Source: Anatilimnocola aggregata
GTDB lineage: Bacteria; Planctomycetota; Planctomycetia; Pirellulales; Pirellulaceae
Direction of reading: 5' to 3'
NCBI RefSeq assembly: GCF_007747655.1
Contig: NZ_CP036274.1
Span: forward strand, 6,572,001-6,636,000
Length of the DNA: 64,000 bases
In this document: positions 27,018 to 36,365 of the stretch, one piece after another
Position numbering within the stretch: the first letter of the stretch is position 1
Layout of the letters: each line of letters starts with the position of its first letter
The notes under the pieces: model-generated
Told to the model about the DNA's origin: nothing
The model's input: the letters and a program-made list of their open reading frames with translations, nothing else
The model's database searches: none
Made by a program: the position numbers and the translations under genes

Positions 27018-27887
27018 ATGAGTGACTCCGAAACTATCCGCCGTCTGATCGTCCAGCAACTTGAATCGCTGCGGGGATATGGCGTGCAACAAATCGGAGC
27101 GCTGCCAACAGATGTGTCGCGGCCACTCGTTGTAGCTAGCAGTCCAGCCTTGCCAACTGCAACTCCTCAAACTCCAAGGACTGCGCAAGCATTTCCCTCC
27201 AACTCCTCAGCGAACCTTGAACCTATGCCACGTAAAGCTGTTGCTGGAACCACATCGACAACTCCTTCGTTGCGACTGCTGCCGTGGGATGGAGCGATTC
27301 TGAGCCGGGAAGAGCGCTTGGAAGTCTTCGAAAAAATGCGTAAGGAAGTTGCCGGGTGCATTGCCTGCCAGCAACTGGTGCGAAACCGCTCCCGAACCGT
27401 TTTTGGCGACGGCAATATCACGCCGCGAATCGTCTTTTTTGGTGAAGCGCCAGGCGCGGACGAAGATCGCGAAGGCATACCGTTCGTGGGGCGCGCGGGA
27501 CAACTGCTGACCAAGATCATCGAGGCCTGCACGTTCAAACGAGAAGATGTCTACATCATGAACGTGCTTCGCTGCCGTCCGCCCGATAACCGCAAGCCCG
27601 AACCCGACGAAGTGAGCAACTGTCGCAACTTTTTCGAGCGACAATTTGCGGTGTTGCGCCCGGAGTACATCGTTTGTGTGGGGGCGACTCCCGCGCAGGC
27701 CCTTTTGGAAACGACCGAGTCGATTGGCAAGTTACGTGGGCGGTTCCACGATTATCGCGGCAGCAAAGTGGTGGCCACTTATCACCCGGCCTATTTGCTC
27801 AGAAACCCAGATGCCAAGAAGTTTGTGTGGGAAGACCTGCAAATGATGCTTCGCGATATGGGCATCGATCCTGCTGCCCGCAAATAA
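27018..27887 (+). CDS. Type 4 uracil-DNA glycosylase (4Fe-4S)
   Basis: 289 residues. The N-terminal ~85 residues are Ala/Thr/Pro-rich and not part of the catalytic domain. The domain starts with VAGCIACQQLVRNRSRTVFG, containing two iron-sulfur cysteines, then the uracil-binding and catalytic loop FFGEAPGADEDREGIPFVGR, the third and fourth cysteines in NVLRCRPPDNRKP and VSNCRNFFERQ, and the final motif ATYHPAYLLRN. Family 4 UDG removes uracil from DNA in base-excision repair. An N-terminal extension of this kind is common in family 4 relatives from several phyla. The DJ-1-like gene follows after 35 bp. Confidence 0.93.
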   Translation: MSDSETIRRLIVQQLESLRGYGVQQIGALPTDVSRPLVVASSPALPTATPQTPRTAQAFPSNSSANLEPMPRKAVAGTTSTTPSLRLLPWDGAILSREERLEVFEKMRKEVAGCIACQQLVRNRSRTVFGDGNITPRIVFFGEAPGADEDREGIPFVGRAGQLLTKIIEACTFKREDVYIMNVLRCRPPDNRKPEPDEVSNCRNFFERQFAVLRPEYIVCVGATPAQALLETTESIGKLRGRFHDYRGSKVVATYHPAYLLRNPDAKKFVWEDLQMMLRDMGIDPAARK

Positions 27888-27922
27888 CAGAGCGTTAGTT
27901 CATTTAGCTGAAAGGGACGCGA

Positions 27923-28510
27923 ATGCCTCAGAAGAAACTGCTGATGCTGGTAGGAGACTACGTGGAGGATTACGAGGCAATGGTCCCCTACCAGATGCTG
28001 CTCTTGGCGGGCCACCAGGTCGATACGGTTTGCCCAGGAAAGAAGGCTGGCGAGTCGGTTCGCACCGCGATCCATGATTTCGAAGGCGATCAAACCTACA
28101 GTGAGAAACCCGGTCACAATTTTCGGATCACGGCGACCTTCGAAGGGCTCGACGAGACCAAGTACGATGCCCTCGTAATTCCAGGAGGTCGATCTCCGGA
28201 GTACCTGCGAATGACGCCGCGCGTACTTGAGATCGTGCGACACTTTGCCGACGCCAACAAGCCGATTGCGGCCGTCTGTCACGGGCCGCAGCTATTATCT
28301 GCAGCCAAAGTAATTGTTGGCAGGAAACTCAGCGCCTACCCGGCTTGTCAAGCAGAAGTGGAATTGGCCGGCGGCGAATACGTTGCCGCTGCGAGCACTT
28401 TCGATAATGCCTACACCGACGGCAATCTGGTGACTGCCCCCGCCTGGCCAGCCCATCCCGCTTGGATTGGACAATTCCTTACAGTGCTTGGCACAAAGAT
28501 CGAAACTTGA
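27923..28510 (+). CDS. DJ-1/PfpI family protein
   Basis: 195 residues with AAAGGG upstream of the ATG. It shows [20 protein letters not shown] at the start, [17 protein letters not shown] in the middle, and the nucleophile elbow [15 protein letters not shown] with Cys119. The glutamate in VEDYEAMVP supports the usual Cys/Glu pair. Family functions include glyoxalase III/deglycase and chaperone activities and proteolysis in PfpI; which applies here cannot be told. Probably co-transcribed with the upstream glycosylase gene. Confidence 0.92.
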   Translation: MPQKKLLMLVGDYVEDYEAMVPYQMLLLAGHQVDTVCPGKKAGESVRTAIHDFEGDQTYSEKPGHNFRITATFEGLDETKYDALVIPGGRSPEYLRMTPRVLEIVRHFADANKPIAAVCHGPQLLSAAKVIVGRKLSAYPACQAEVELAGGEYVAAASTFDNAYTDGNLVTAPAWPAHPAWIGQFLTVLGTKIET

Positions 28511-28518
28511 ATTGGCTC

Positions 28519-28555
28519 AAAAAAAACGTCCCGAGTTCAAGCAGACCTCGGGACG
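28519..28555 (-). terminator. Rho-independent terminator of the giant VWA gene
   Basis: On the minus strand a perfect 9-bp stem, CGTCCCGAG (28555-28547) with CTCGGGACG (28535-28527) and an 11-nt loop, is followed by eight Ts (28526-28519). It sits 44 bp beyond the stop codon of the minus-strand gene ending at 28599. The convergent DJ-1-like gene ends at 28510; read in that direction the stem lacks a T-run. Confidence 0.85.
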
Positions 28556-28598
28556 CTGCGTTCGATCAATCAGGTAGTAATGGTCGCTAAATTATCGA

Positions 28599-31500
28599 TT
28601 AGAAGAAACCGCCACCGCCACCAGCGCCGGCACCTTGGCCGTTGTTTTGGTTCTGTTGGTTGTTCTGGCCTTGGCCACCTTGCTGCTGAGTCTGTTGACC
28701 ACTAACGAAGTTGAATGTGTAAACTTCGGCAATCAAGGTAAACGAAGGCGAAGGAGAGACGCGGACATAACGACGGTCAGCCGAGATTACCGCATTCGAC
28801 ATGAACTGAGCACCTTCCGGCAAAATCGTGATCTGCGGACGATAACCCACGGCGGCATTGCGACCGAAGCCAAGGCGATTGGCCAGTGCTTGATTCAAAC
28901 CCTGCGAGTTCGCAAAGTTCTGAGCGGCGTTGCCAGAGTTGTTATTTAAGCCAGCCATCTGCTGGGCCAAAATCGCTTGGTTCACTGCATTCTGCACGCG
29001 AGCGACTTGAGCCACCTGCGCTTCGGGAAGGGCTTCCTTTCGGCGGCCATCCTTCATTTCAAACACCACTACAGCATTCTTGTCCGTGAGTGGAATTTGC
29101 TCATGAATCATCTTCTGCTGAGGAGTGCCATAGTGGCTGTAGATATCGATAGTTACTTTTCCGCCGGTGGGCTTGCCCCACACATTCTTAAGCGCGACGC
29201 GATATTGACCATCGAATCCTTCGCCGCAAACGTAAACTTCTTTGCAGCCATCGGTCGTTTTGCCAGCTTCAATTGACGAAACATCTCCCAACAAGACACC
29301 GCCGCTCGTGGAGCGAGGCTGACGGAAGGAGCAAATCGTGCCGGCTGGCTCTTCGACCGATAGGTCGATATCCGCATCACCCGTCCAAGAGACAATGACG
29401 ACGCAATCTCGCTCGCCTGCCTTGCGAACAGCTTCGTTCAGTTGTTTAGCTTCTGCAGTTCGCTTTTCAGCAACTAATTGGTCGTGAGTTGCCTTGGCCG
29501 TACGAAATGCATTAGCTGCCAGGTGTTGCTGCTCCTTCGTCCACGACTGGCTGAGAATGCCGACGCAAGCCCATTCAATGGCTTTGGTGTCGTTCAATCG
29601 CTGGGCGAGTTGCAGACCTTGCAAGTAAGCATCGTGCCGCGAAGGATTGGCTGCTGTTACCTGCTGGCACATTTGCAGGGCTCGCTTATGCAAGCCTGCT
29701 TTGTGCATGTAGGCGACAATGAACAACACTTCGTCTTCGGAGTTTGCGAAGTCGACAGCTGACATCAGTGCCCGTTCGAGTTCTTCGGGCGATGCATGAT
29801 TGGCTTGCATGGCGAGACCAAGAGCCTCATACATCCAGTGCTCCACACATCCCTGCCGCATGGCAGCCTGGATCAGCGTGGTGATTTCGCCGAACTTTTT
29901 CTCGTCCATCAGTTGACGGATCGATTCACGAATATCAGCCATCAGTTGACGAGCCTGAGGAGCCGCATCGTTGTTGGCTTCAATCGTTGCCTTGATTTCT
30001 GCCTTTTGTGCAGCAAAGTAGCTGTCATACGAACCGTCCGTGGCGAGCGAGATTTGCTTGCCAGTGATTGCAGTTGGACGACGAACTTCGGGCTGAATTG
30101 CAGCTGGTTCTTCAACTGGCTTGGCTGCTGGAGCCGGAGCGGGCTTTTTGGCACCGAGGTTGAGGTCGTCTTCGACGGCAAACAAGCCACCGCCACCCAT
30201 ACCACCCCCACCCATACCACCGCCCATACCACCGCCCATTCCTCCACCCATGCCACCACCCATGCCACCGCCCATTCCTCCTCCCATCATCCCGCCCAGC
30301 AAACCGCCGAGCAGGTTGTTGTTGGAGATCGGCACGACAAGGTCACCCACTGGGTAAACCTTTGTCGACATGTTTTCTGGACTTTGGGCGTCTTCCACAG
30401 TCGTAATCTTGAGCACTTCGTCCTTCACCATGTAGGTGAGATTCAAGTCGCCCAGGAGAAGCCGCAAGGCAGAACGCAAGCTGATTTGCTTCAGGTTCTT
30501 GGTAATCGGTTGATCGGGTTGAACGCCGGCATCTTCGATCTTCTTGGTAAGAACAATCGTGATGTCGTGATTGTCGGCCAGATACGTGATCACGTCCTTG
30601 AGCGGTGTATCGACGAATTCTAGCGTCGTGTCCTCGTTCAGGGCCTTATAAACCTTCTCTTCTTTGCTGCCTTGCTTGGCTAGGTCGACCGACGCGTACT
30701 TTCTGCGTCGAAGCGTCAATTCTTCCCAACGTTCAGCTGGCGGATAAACAATTGGTGGTTCATCCGGAAACGGAATATGCGAAAGTTCGACAAGATACAA
30801 GGTTTCGAGGAAGTTCTTGCGACGTAGTCGCTGAACTTCGGTCAGCTGAAAGTAACCTCGTTGCATGCGACCAGCGGTGGTCACCGATTCGGCCAGCACG
30901 CTGCTACGGCGAGTCATTGCTGCTTCGCGGTCCAGACGTTCGACTTCGGTGGCCACTTCGTCATCCGCAATCTGATAGCGGCCTTCCTCCATCAACGAAG
31001 TAAAGCGTTCCATAACCTGCTTGAGGCGTTGCTCACCCAGAATCAACTCGTGATTGATTCGTTCGAGTTCTTTGCCGATCGCGATTTTCTCTTGAGCTGT
31101 GGCCAGCCGTTCTTGAGCGACCACTGACTCGCGGCGAGCTTCACGAATGGCGGTCTCAACCCGCTCCCGCAATTGCTGACGAATTTCAGCTGTAAGATCG
31201 GGTGTGGCCTCGATCGTGGCCTGAATTCGCTTGAGCTGATCTTCGACGTCCGTTGGACTGGTAGCCATGTTCCGTCGAGCTTCGTTCAGTTGGAGCTCGA
31301 CTTCAGCCTGCATCCGCTGTTGGTTCACCTGATTCAATTCGTCAAACTGACGAATGAGGGGCGCACCTTCATCGGCAAGCAAGGGTTGACCTTCAACCGG
31401 AGCCGGTTGTTGCAAATTGACGAGATTCAGATCTGGCTCACCACGAGCGGCCGTCACAATGCCCGCTTGACGCTGAGCAGCATCTCGCAGGGCAATGGCA

Positions 31501-32639
31501 CCTGGGTTCTGCGGATCGCGGGCCAGTGCCGCATGAGCTACGTGCAACGCGCCACTGGTGTTTCCCGAAGCGAGTGCTTCTTGACCGAGTTTGGCCAATT
31601 GTTCGGCGCTCTGCAGAGTGGTGATCGCTGCTTCTCGCAAACCAGCGGTGCCGACAGTCGGCATCGACAGGCCACGATCCTGGCGAGCAATTTCAACCAG
31701 TCGTGGCAGGAAAGCGAAGTCTTCCGACGACTTTTCAGGAGCGACATTCCAGTTGAGATCGACCGTCTGGCCGTTCATGTCGGCGCTAATTTTGATCGTA
31801 GCGGCATCGCGATTGGCAAGCTTGCCGACCAAGATCGTATCGCGATCTGATCGGAGCGGAGGAACTTGCTGCGGATAAACAGCCGACATCGATTTGGGCA
31901 GAGTCGAAGCGATCGGCCACATCACGGTGCCGCGAACGGCAGCCCCAAGCGCCAATCCATTTAGTGTGGGATCAAGCTGGCCACTGGTGCGAACCATACC
32001 GCCGGTTTGATTGGCCAAAGCGGCCAACATTGCGACGTTGGCGTCTTTACCCACCACATAGCTGGTGACTGCAGCCTTGTTCTTCACCAGGCGATTGACC
32101 GAGTCGGCCAAACGATCAGTGGTGAGGATGTTGGCTTTGCTGTTGCCATCGCCCAGATACACGATGCTGTGAGCAGCCTTGCCGGGAGCAAAGCTGTCGG
32201 CAGCTGTTTCCAGTGCCAACGGCAAATCGGTGGCGCCGAGTGGTGCCCGCTGTTGTAATTTGGCAATGGCCGCATCCATGTCGGCACCCGTAGGGGCGAC
32301 AAAGCCGCGAGACATTTCCACTGCGTTCAGGTCGACCGCAACCAGCTTAACGCGGTCGCTGGGGCCAAGCTTCGCGAGCATGGCTCGCAGAGCAGATAGG
32401 GCGTCATCGCGGTAGATACCGGCCTGACTGGCCGAAGTATCGAACAGCACGACAACTTCATTCGTTTGTTGCGGGTCGCTTCCCTTTTCAGGGACCAGAC
32501 TCGCGGCGAAAAACATCTCGCCGGCGGCGTTCTCGTACGTGGCTAGCCGGGCTGAATCAGCCGGCGGTGCAGCGTGAACTGCAGCCGAGAGAACAAAAAC
32601 CGTCAGACCTGCCAGCCAGAATTGACTGCGCATCGACAT
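28599..32639 (-). CDS. Giant exported VWA / secretin-N-like / Gly-Met-rich / DUF2135-like protein
   Basis: 1346 residues; GGAG precedes the ATG at 32639. A signal peptide (FWLAGLTVFVLSAAVHA) leads to a VWA domain with an intact metal motif FDTSAS near residue 70 and LGATDLPLALETA. A long coiled-coil region (~440-640) follows, then a short secretin/TonB N-terminal-like domain (~665-760: LEFVDTPLKDVITYLADNHD, ISLRSALRLLLGDLNLTYMV). A Gly-Met block with repeated GGGM lies at ~780-820, then helical TPR-like repeats (~900-1085), and a DUF2135-like beta domain (WTGDADIDLSVEEPAG, GFDGQYRVALKNVWG) near 1110-1210. The tail is Asn/Gln/Gly-rich. The order suggests a large envelope scaffold, but the function is unknown. 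Confidence 0.85.
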   Translation of the reverse strand: MSMRSQFWLAGLTVFVLSAAVHAAPPADSARLATYENAAGEMFFAASLVPEKGSDPQQTNEVVVLFDTSASQAGIYRDDALSALRAMLAKLGPSDRVKLVAVDLNAVEMSRGFVAPTGADMDAAIAKLQQRAPLGATDLPLALETAADSFAPGKAAHSIVYLGDGNSKANILTTDRLADSVNRLVKNKAAVTSYVVGKDANVAMLAALANQTGGMVRTSGQLDPTLNGLALGAAVRGTVMWPIASTLPKSMSAVYPQQVPPLRSDRDTILVGKLANRDAATIKISADMNGQTVDLNWNVAPEKSSEDFAFLPRLVEIARQDRGLSMPTVGTAGLREAAITTLQSAEQLAKLGQEALASGNTSGALHVAHAALARDPQNPGAIALRDAAQRQAGIVTAARGEPDLNLVNLQQPAPVEGQPLLADEGAPLIRQFDELNQVNQQRMQAEVELQLNEARRNMATSPTDVEDQLKRIQATIEATPDLTAEIRQQLRERVETAIREARRESVVAQERLATAQEKIAIGKELERINHELILGEQRLKQVMERFTSLMEEGRYQIADDEVATEVERLDREAAMTRRSSVLAESVTTAGRMQRGYFQLTEVQRLRRKNFLETLYLVELSHIPFPDEPPIVYPPAERWEELTLRRRKYASVDLAKQGSKEEKVYKALNEDTTLEFVDTPLKDVITYLADNHDITIVLTKKIEDAGVQPDQPITKNLKQISLRSALRLLLGDLNLTYMVKDEVLKITTVEDAQSPENMSTKVYPVGDLVVPISNNNLLGGLLGGMMGGGMGGGMGGGMGGGMGGGMGGGMGGGGMGGGGLFAVEDDLNLGAKKPAPAPAAKPVEEPAAIQPEVRRPTAITGKQISLATDGSYDSYFAAQKAEIKATIEANNDAAPQARQLMADIRESIRQLMDEKKFGEITTLIQAAMRQGCVEHWMYEALGLAMQANHASPEELERALMSAVDFANSEDEVLFIVAYMHKAGLHKRALQMCQQVTAANPSRHDAYLQGLQLAQRLNDTKAIEWACVGILSQSWTKEQQHLAANAFRTAKATHDQLVAEKRTAEAKQLNEAVRKAGERDCVVIVSWTGDADIDLSVEEPAGTICSFRQPRSTSGGVLLGDVSSIEAGKTTDGCKEVYVCGEGFDGQYRVALKNVWGKPTGGKVTIDIYSHYGTPQQKMIHEQIPLTDKNAVVVFEMKDGRRKEALPEAQVAQVARVQNAVNQAILAQQMAGLNNNSGNAAQNFANSQGLNQALANRLGFGRNAAVGYRPQITILPEGAQFMSNAVISADRRYVRVSPSPSFTLIAEVYTFNFVSGQQTQQQGGQGQNNQQNQNNGQGAGAGGGGGFF
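30187..30290 (-). repeat. In-gene 12-bp tandem repeat encoding GGGM units
   Basis: The minus strand repeats a 12-bp unit of the type ATGGGCGGTGGC about eight times, with silent third-base differences and one expanded unit. It encodes the Gly-Met block of the giant VWA protein. Unit length is a multiple of three, so changes in copy number keep the frame. Confidence 0.85.
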
Positions 32640-32938
32640 AAGTGAACTCCGAACAACGGTGACGTGACGGCGTGAGTATCCTCTGTTCCGAGAAGAGACT
32701 GCCGTCGCCCCTGAAGCCTGCGCCCCTGCATGAATGGCGATTTGTGCTATCGCCAGAGCCCATTCTATTCAGTCGGAAGGGCTTACGCTATCAAAAAAAT
32801 GGAAATTGCCCCACTGGACAATTTCGAGCATCTTTGACTGGCAATTTTCACTTGTGGGCACCAGCTCTCCCAGCCCCAAGTGTACGCCAATGGAATCCAG
32901 CCTTTGGGGTGGTAGTCCCGGCAATTTAGGACGGCTGA
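32640..32938. other. Intergenic region between two minus-strand genes, 299 bp
   Basis: It holds the promoter and leader of the giant VWA gene. An imperfect arrangement of GGGGC/GCCCC-type short repeats occurs near 32870-32880 (CAGCCCCAAGTG) but no strong terminator, promoter or RNA motif was recognised. Confidence 0.35.
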
Positions 32939-33934
32939 CTAACGCGGCGACCAAAACGTGTCGCGATTTTCATGGCGAGCCACTCGCTGCAACTGTTGAC
33001 CGGCCTGATGCAGAAGCGACTCGGCAAGTTGGCAATAATCGGCCAAGGTCTGCGAAGATTGCTGCAGGAGCGACAGGGCTGGTTCAAAACTCGAAGTGGT
33101 TGCCTCATGGCGATCAGCGAGACGTCGGTCGGCAAAGGCGAGATAGTCGTCCCAGGTAATACAATCAGAGGCTGCCGACCCGGCTCGTTGGCGGAGCAGC
33201 AGTTGGCGGCGGGCTTCGGAGCGAACTTTGGGGCTGTTCAGCATTTTAGGAAGGAGCGACATCGACCAACGCATCTCGAACGCTCGGCGAGCGGGTGCCA
33301 GGTAGGCAAAATCATAGTGAGCAACCTGCGAGGAACTCCAATTGCTAAGAGCCTGCCAGCGAGAATGCAGTGACTGCCAGGCGGCGAAGTCGCCGGCGGA
33401 CTGGAAATCGCTACTGAACGATCCCTGCTTGTCGTCCACGCCAGCGGCGGCTAACTCTGCGGCAGCATATTCGGCGGCCATCTCGTCGTAAGAGAAGGTG
33501 TCTGTCTTCTGATACCCCAGCACTGCGGCATCGTAGGCTGCGTCATATCCGGTTGCCGAAGCTTCAAGTTGAGCCGACTCATCAGGCAACACGAACACTG
33601 GCAACGGTGCCGAGCGAATCGCGCTCCGAACAAATGCCGCAGGCGATACAAGCGGAGGAAACGCCGAATATACGCGACCTTCACCCCGATCGAGCCCGCA
33701 GCCGTGTTCGAAAGCGAGGCAACCGGAAGGAGCGGAGTTGGCAAATTGCCAGCCTTCCTCTTCCGACTGCTCAGTGGCCGAACTGCTGGCCTTGGCAGGC
33801 ACGGCCGGCACATTTTTTTCCTCGGCCATATTGCGGCTGAGAGCCACTTGATCTTTTGACGAAATGCGCACGGCGGCGAGAATTCCGCCTAAGCAGATCG
33901 TAAAGATAGCCAGTGCTTCTAGCGAACGGTTCAT
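32939..33934 (-). CDS. Membrane-anchored protein of unknown function
   Basis: 331 residues with GAGGAG nine bases before the ATG. One N-terminal hydrophobic helix (LAIFTICLGGILAAVRIS) suggests an anchor or signal. An Ala/Ser/Glu-rich linker is followed by a helical region rich in Ala, Gln and aromatic residues (EMAAEYAAAELAAAGVDD, FAAWQSLHSRWQALSNWS, FEMRWSMSLLPKMLNSPKVR). No family recognised. It lies upstream of, and in the same direction as, the giant VWA gene (299-bp gap), so a functional link is possible but not shown. Confidence 0.65.
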   Translation of the reverse strand: MNRSLEALAIFTICLGGILAAVRISSKDQVALSRNMAEEKNVPAVPAKASSSATEQSEEEGWQFANSAPSGCLAFEHGCGLDRGEGRVYSAFPPLVSPAAFVRSAIRSAPLPVFVLPDESAQLEASATGYDAAYDAAVLGYQKTDTFSYDEMAAEYAAAELAAAGVDDKQGSFSSDFQSAGDFAAWQSLHSRWQALSNWSSSQVAHYDFAYLAPARRAFEMRWSMSLLPKMLNSPKVRSEARRQLLLRQRAGSAASDCITWDDYLAFADRRLADRHEATTSSFEPALSLLQQSSQTLADYCQLAESLLHQAGQQLQRVARHENRDTFWSPR

Positions 33935-34235
33935 CCCAGCCGCTCCTCAACGATGTCTTGCCAATCGATGCTCGCGTAGTCCAACTGCGCGAGCCCGGCC
34001 AAGCTCGCTTCCCAAGCGAGTCAGACTCACTGGCTATCGGAAACCGGCGACTTGGCTGATGAAGCAAACCTTGCTTGCCAGCAAAACCGTACCGACTGCG
34101 GCAGGTGGATGCGGCGGGAACGATTGCCCGGCTGGCTGTCTCGCGCTTTACCGCCACTTGCTGAGCGGCTAACGTGTGGCGTTATCGAGTCCACGTTCAA
34201 TCTCCCACCAAACCTCTCTCGCGAAAGCCCGCTCG
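33935..34235. other. Divergent intergenic region with palindromes
   Basis: A 301-bp gap between the unknown membrane-anchored gene (minus) and the SGNH hydrolase gene (plus). CTCGCTT-3 nt-AAGCGAG (34004-34020) and GAGTCAGACTC (34018-34028) are overlapping perfect palindromes. A 29-codon minus-strand frame (34020-33931) ends with DWQDIVEERLG and its TGA overlaps the ATG of the downstream gene, but it lacks a convincing start. Confidence 0.4.
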
Positions 34236-35195
34236 ATGTACATCGCTGCTACTCGAAGGATCGATTTCACGTTCCTGATGCTGCTACTCGTCGTTACATC
34301 CAGCAATCTGACTGCCGAAGAGGTGAAACCTCTCGACTTAGTAAAAAAATCGCAGCGGATATTGTTCCTCGGGGATAGCATTACGGCCTCGGGGCAATAC
34401 GTCGGATTGTTCGATGCCTGGCTGGTGGCCAATCGCTGGGAAAAGACACCCACGGTGATTAACTGCGGGTTAGCCAGCGAAACCGTCTCGGGACTGAGCG
34501 AAGAGGGACATGCCGGCGGCAAGTTTCCCCGGCCCGATTTGTTCGAGCGACTCGATCGTGTGCTACCCCTGGTAAAACCCGACCTCGTGTTCGCTTGCTA
34601 TGGCATTAACTGCGGCATCTATCAGCCCTTGGATGCCGAACGATTTGCCAGATATCAGCAAGGCTGGCAAAAACTAAAGGAAAAGGTCGAAGGTGCCGGC
34701 GCGAACCTGATCATTATCACCCCACCGTTTTACGACGACTTGCGTTCACCAAAGTCACTCTCCTACAACGAAGTCCTCGACCGTTACAGCGACTGGCTGG
34801 TCAAGCAGCGGGAACAAGGCTGGGTAGTGATTGACCTGCACTCGGCCATGACGACCGCGGTGAAGAAGCAGCGGCAAACGGAACCAAAGTTCACCATGCA
34901 GCCCGATGGAGTTCACCCCAATAGCGATGGTCACTGGTTCATGGCCCAGCAGTTGATCGCAGCGCTGGGAGACAGCAAAATCACAAATGCGAAAGCGTCG
35001 GCAGATTACTTCGCAGGTCGCAAGTTGCCAGCCGAAGCGCTCCCCCTAATTCAGCAACGCTTGTCGACGCTAAGGGATTCTTACGTTGGCACTGCTGGGC
35101 ACAAGCGACCTGGGGTCGCCAAAGGCCTGCCAATTGAAGAAGCGACGAAGAAAGCCGAAGAAATCACCGCCAAGCTTAATGACCTCCTCAAATAA
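34236..35195 (+). CDS. Secreted SGNH/GDSL-family hydrolase
   Basis: 319 residues. The ATG at 34236 gives a clean signal peptide (FTFLMLLLVVTSSNLTAEE); an upstream GTG at 34176 would bury it. SGNH blocks: RILFLGDSITASGQYVGLFD with the nucleophile Ser, GLASETVSGLSEE (block II Gly), LVFACYGINCGIYQPL (block III Asn) and the final DGVHPNSDGH with Asp and His. Such planctomycete enzymes are esterases acting on acetylated or otherwise esterified polysaccharides. A metallophosphoesterase and a sulfatase follow on the same strand, which points to work on exogenous polymers. Confidence 0.9.
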   Translation: MYIAATRRIDFTFLMLLLVVTSSNLTAEEVKPLDLVKKSQRILFLGDSITASGQYVGLFDAWLVANRWEKTPTVINCGLASETVSGLSEEGHAGGKFPRPDLFERLDRVLPLVKPDLVFACYGINCGIYQPLDAERFARYQQGWQKLKEKVEGAGANLIIITPPFYDDLRSPKSLSYNEVLDRYSDWLVKQREQGWVVIDLHSAMTTAVKKQRQTEPKFTMQPDGVHPNSDGHWFMAQQLIAALGDSKITNAKASADYFAGRKLPAEALPLIQQRLSTLRDSYVGTAGHKRPGVAKGLPIEEATKKAEEITAKLNDLLK

Positions 35196-35249
35196 TTTGC
35201 CCTTCCTCCTCATCCAAACTTGCTTACGCCTCTCTCGGAGCACCTCCTG

Positions 35250-36332
35250 ATGCAACTCACTCGTCGCGAAATACTTGGCACCCTCGCCGGCGCATCTGCT
35301 TCGCTCGCACTTCGTCCCGCATGGGCTGCTGACAAACAGAAACCGGTGGCCTTCGCTCTGATTGGCGATACTCACTACCTGGCTAACAAAGAATCGCCGG
35401 GCGAAATGTTTGCCGATTCGGCTGTTGTCACTTCGCAATTGGTGCAAACGCTGAACTCGCTTCCCGGCAAAGCCATCTCGGCCGAAGCAGGGGGAGGCGA
35501 AGTGGCTCCAATTGATGGTGTGATTCACGCTGGCGATCTGATCGACACTGGCGATAAGAGCGGCGGTGTTCATGAAAAGATGCAGCAGACCGAATGGGAA
35601 GCATTCACTGCCGATTTTGGTCTGACGGGTAACGATGGAAAACTAAAGTTCCCGGTGTACGAGGTGCACGGCAATCACGATGGCCCGCGCGGCACTGGCA
35701 TCGCCATCGACGGAATCAAGCAGCGGAACAAGAAGCGAGCCGGCGTCAAAAACGTGTCGGCCAATGGTCAGCATTACTCGTGGGACTGGGGGACGGCGGG
35801 CAATCAGGTTCACTTCATCAACCTGGGCATCGTCGTCGGTAGCACTAAAGACAAATCGCAGCCACGGCGCTACAACCCGCTCGATAGTCTCGAGTTCTTG
35901 TTAGACGATCTGCAAAAATCGGTAGGCGAAAGTGGCCGACCTGTCGTAATCACACACCACATTGATGTACAGCGATACTCCGGCCCCTGCGAGATGGATG
36001 AAAAGAATGCCGGCAAAGAGTGGCATCCCTGCGATGCTCGCTCATTCCATGCGGCCATCGCCGGGTACAACGTGGTGGCGATTCTCTACGGCCACACGCA
36101 CGCGCGGAATGTTCTCAAATGGAACGGCACCGCAACGAAAGCCGATCGAGGCTTCGACCTGTTTAATGTCGACAACGGCGCTCATTTTCGCAGCGACGCG
36201 CAAGCCTTTTTCTACTTCGAGATCGCTCCCGGCAAACTCACTGTGCGTGAATTGGCAACGACCGATCGCTGGCAAACATCGAAGTGGACGCCGCAAGTTT
36301 GGCAGCGTGACTTGAAAGTTGCCAAATCCTAG
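35250..36332 (+). CDS. Tat-exported metallophosphoesterase
   Basis: 360 residues from the ATG at 35250 (GGAGCACCTCCTG upstream). A twin-arginine signal is present: MQLTRREILGTLAGASASLA followed by LRPAWA. The calcineurin-like metal motifs are complete: ALIGDTHYL (D-x-H), DGVIHAGDLIDTG (GD), VYEVHGNHDG (GNHD), VITHHIDVQR and LYGHTHARNV (GHxH). Family members cleave phosphomonoesters or diesters; the substrate is not apparent. It lies 54 bp after the SGNH gene and 33 bp before the sulfatase. Confidence 0.92.
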   Translation: MQLTRREILGTLAGASASLALRPAWAADKQKPVAFALIGDTHYLANKESPGEMFADSAVVTSQLVQTLNSLPGKAISAEAGGGEVAPIDGVIHAGDLIDTGDKSGGVHEKMQQTEWEAFTADFGLTGNDGKLKFPVYEVHGNHDGPRGTGIAIDGIKQRNKKRAGVKNVSANGQHYSWDWGTAGNQVHFINLGIVVGSTKDKSQPRRYNPLDSLEFLLDDLQKSVGESGRPVVITHHIDVQRYSGPCEMDEKNAGKEWHPCDARSFHAAIAGYNVVAILYGHTHARNVLKWNGTATKADRGFDLFNVDNGAHFRSDAQAFFYFEIAPGKLTVRELATTDRWQTSKWTPQVWQRDLKVAKS

Positions 36333-36365
36333 TTCACATCACCGACTACCAATTTCCTGTTGGGA

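Noticed and set aside
29943-30357. Plus- and minus-strand frames over the GGGM repeat
   Set aside because: They are alternative-frame readings of the low-complexity repeat in the giant VWA gene.
33931-34020. 29-codon frame ending DWQDIVEERLG with a TGA overlapping the next ATG
   Set aside because: Looks like a protein tail, but a stop codon lies just upstream and only TTG starts without ribosome sites are available; kept only as an observation.
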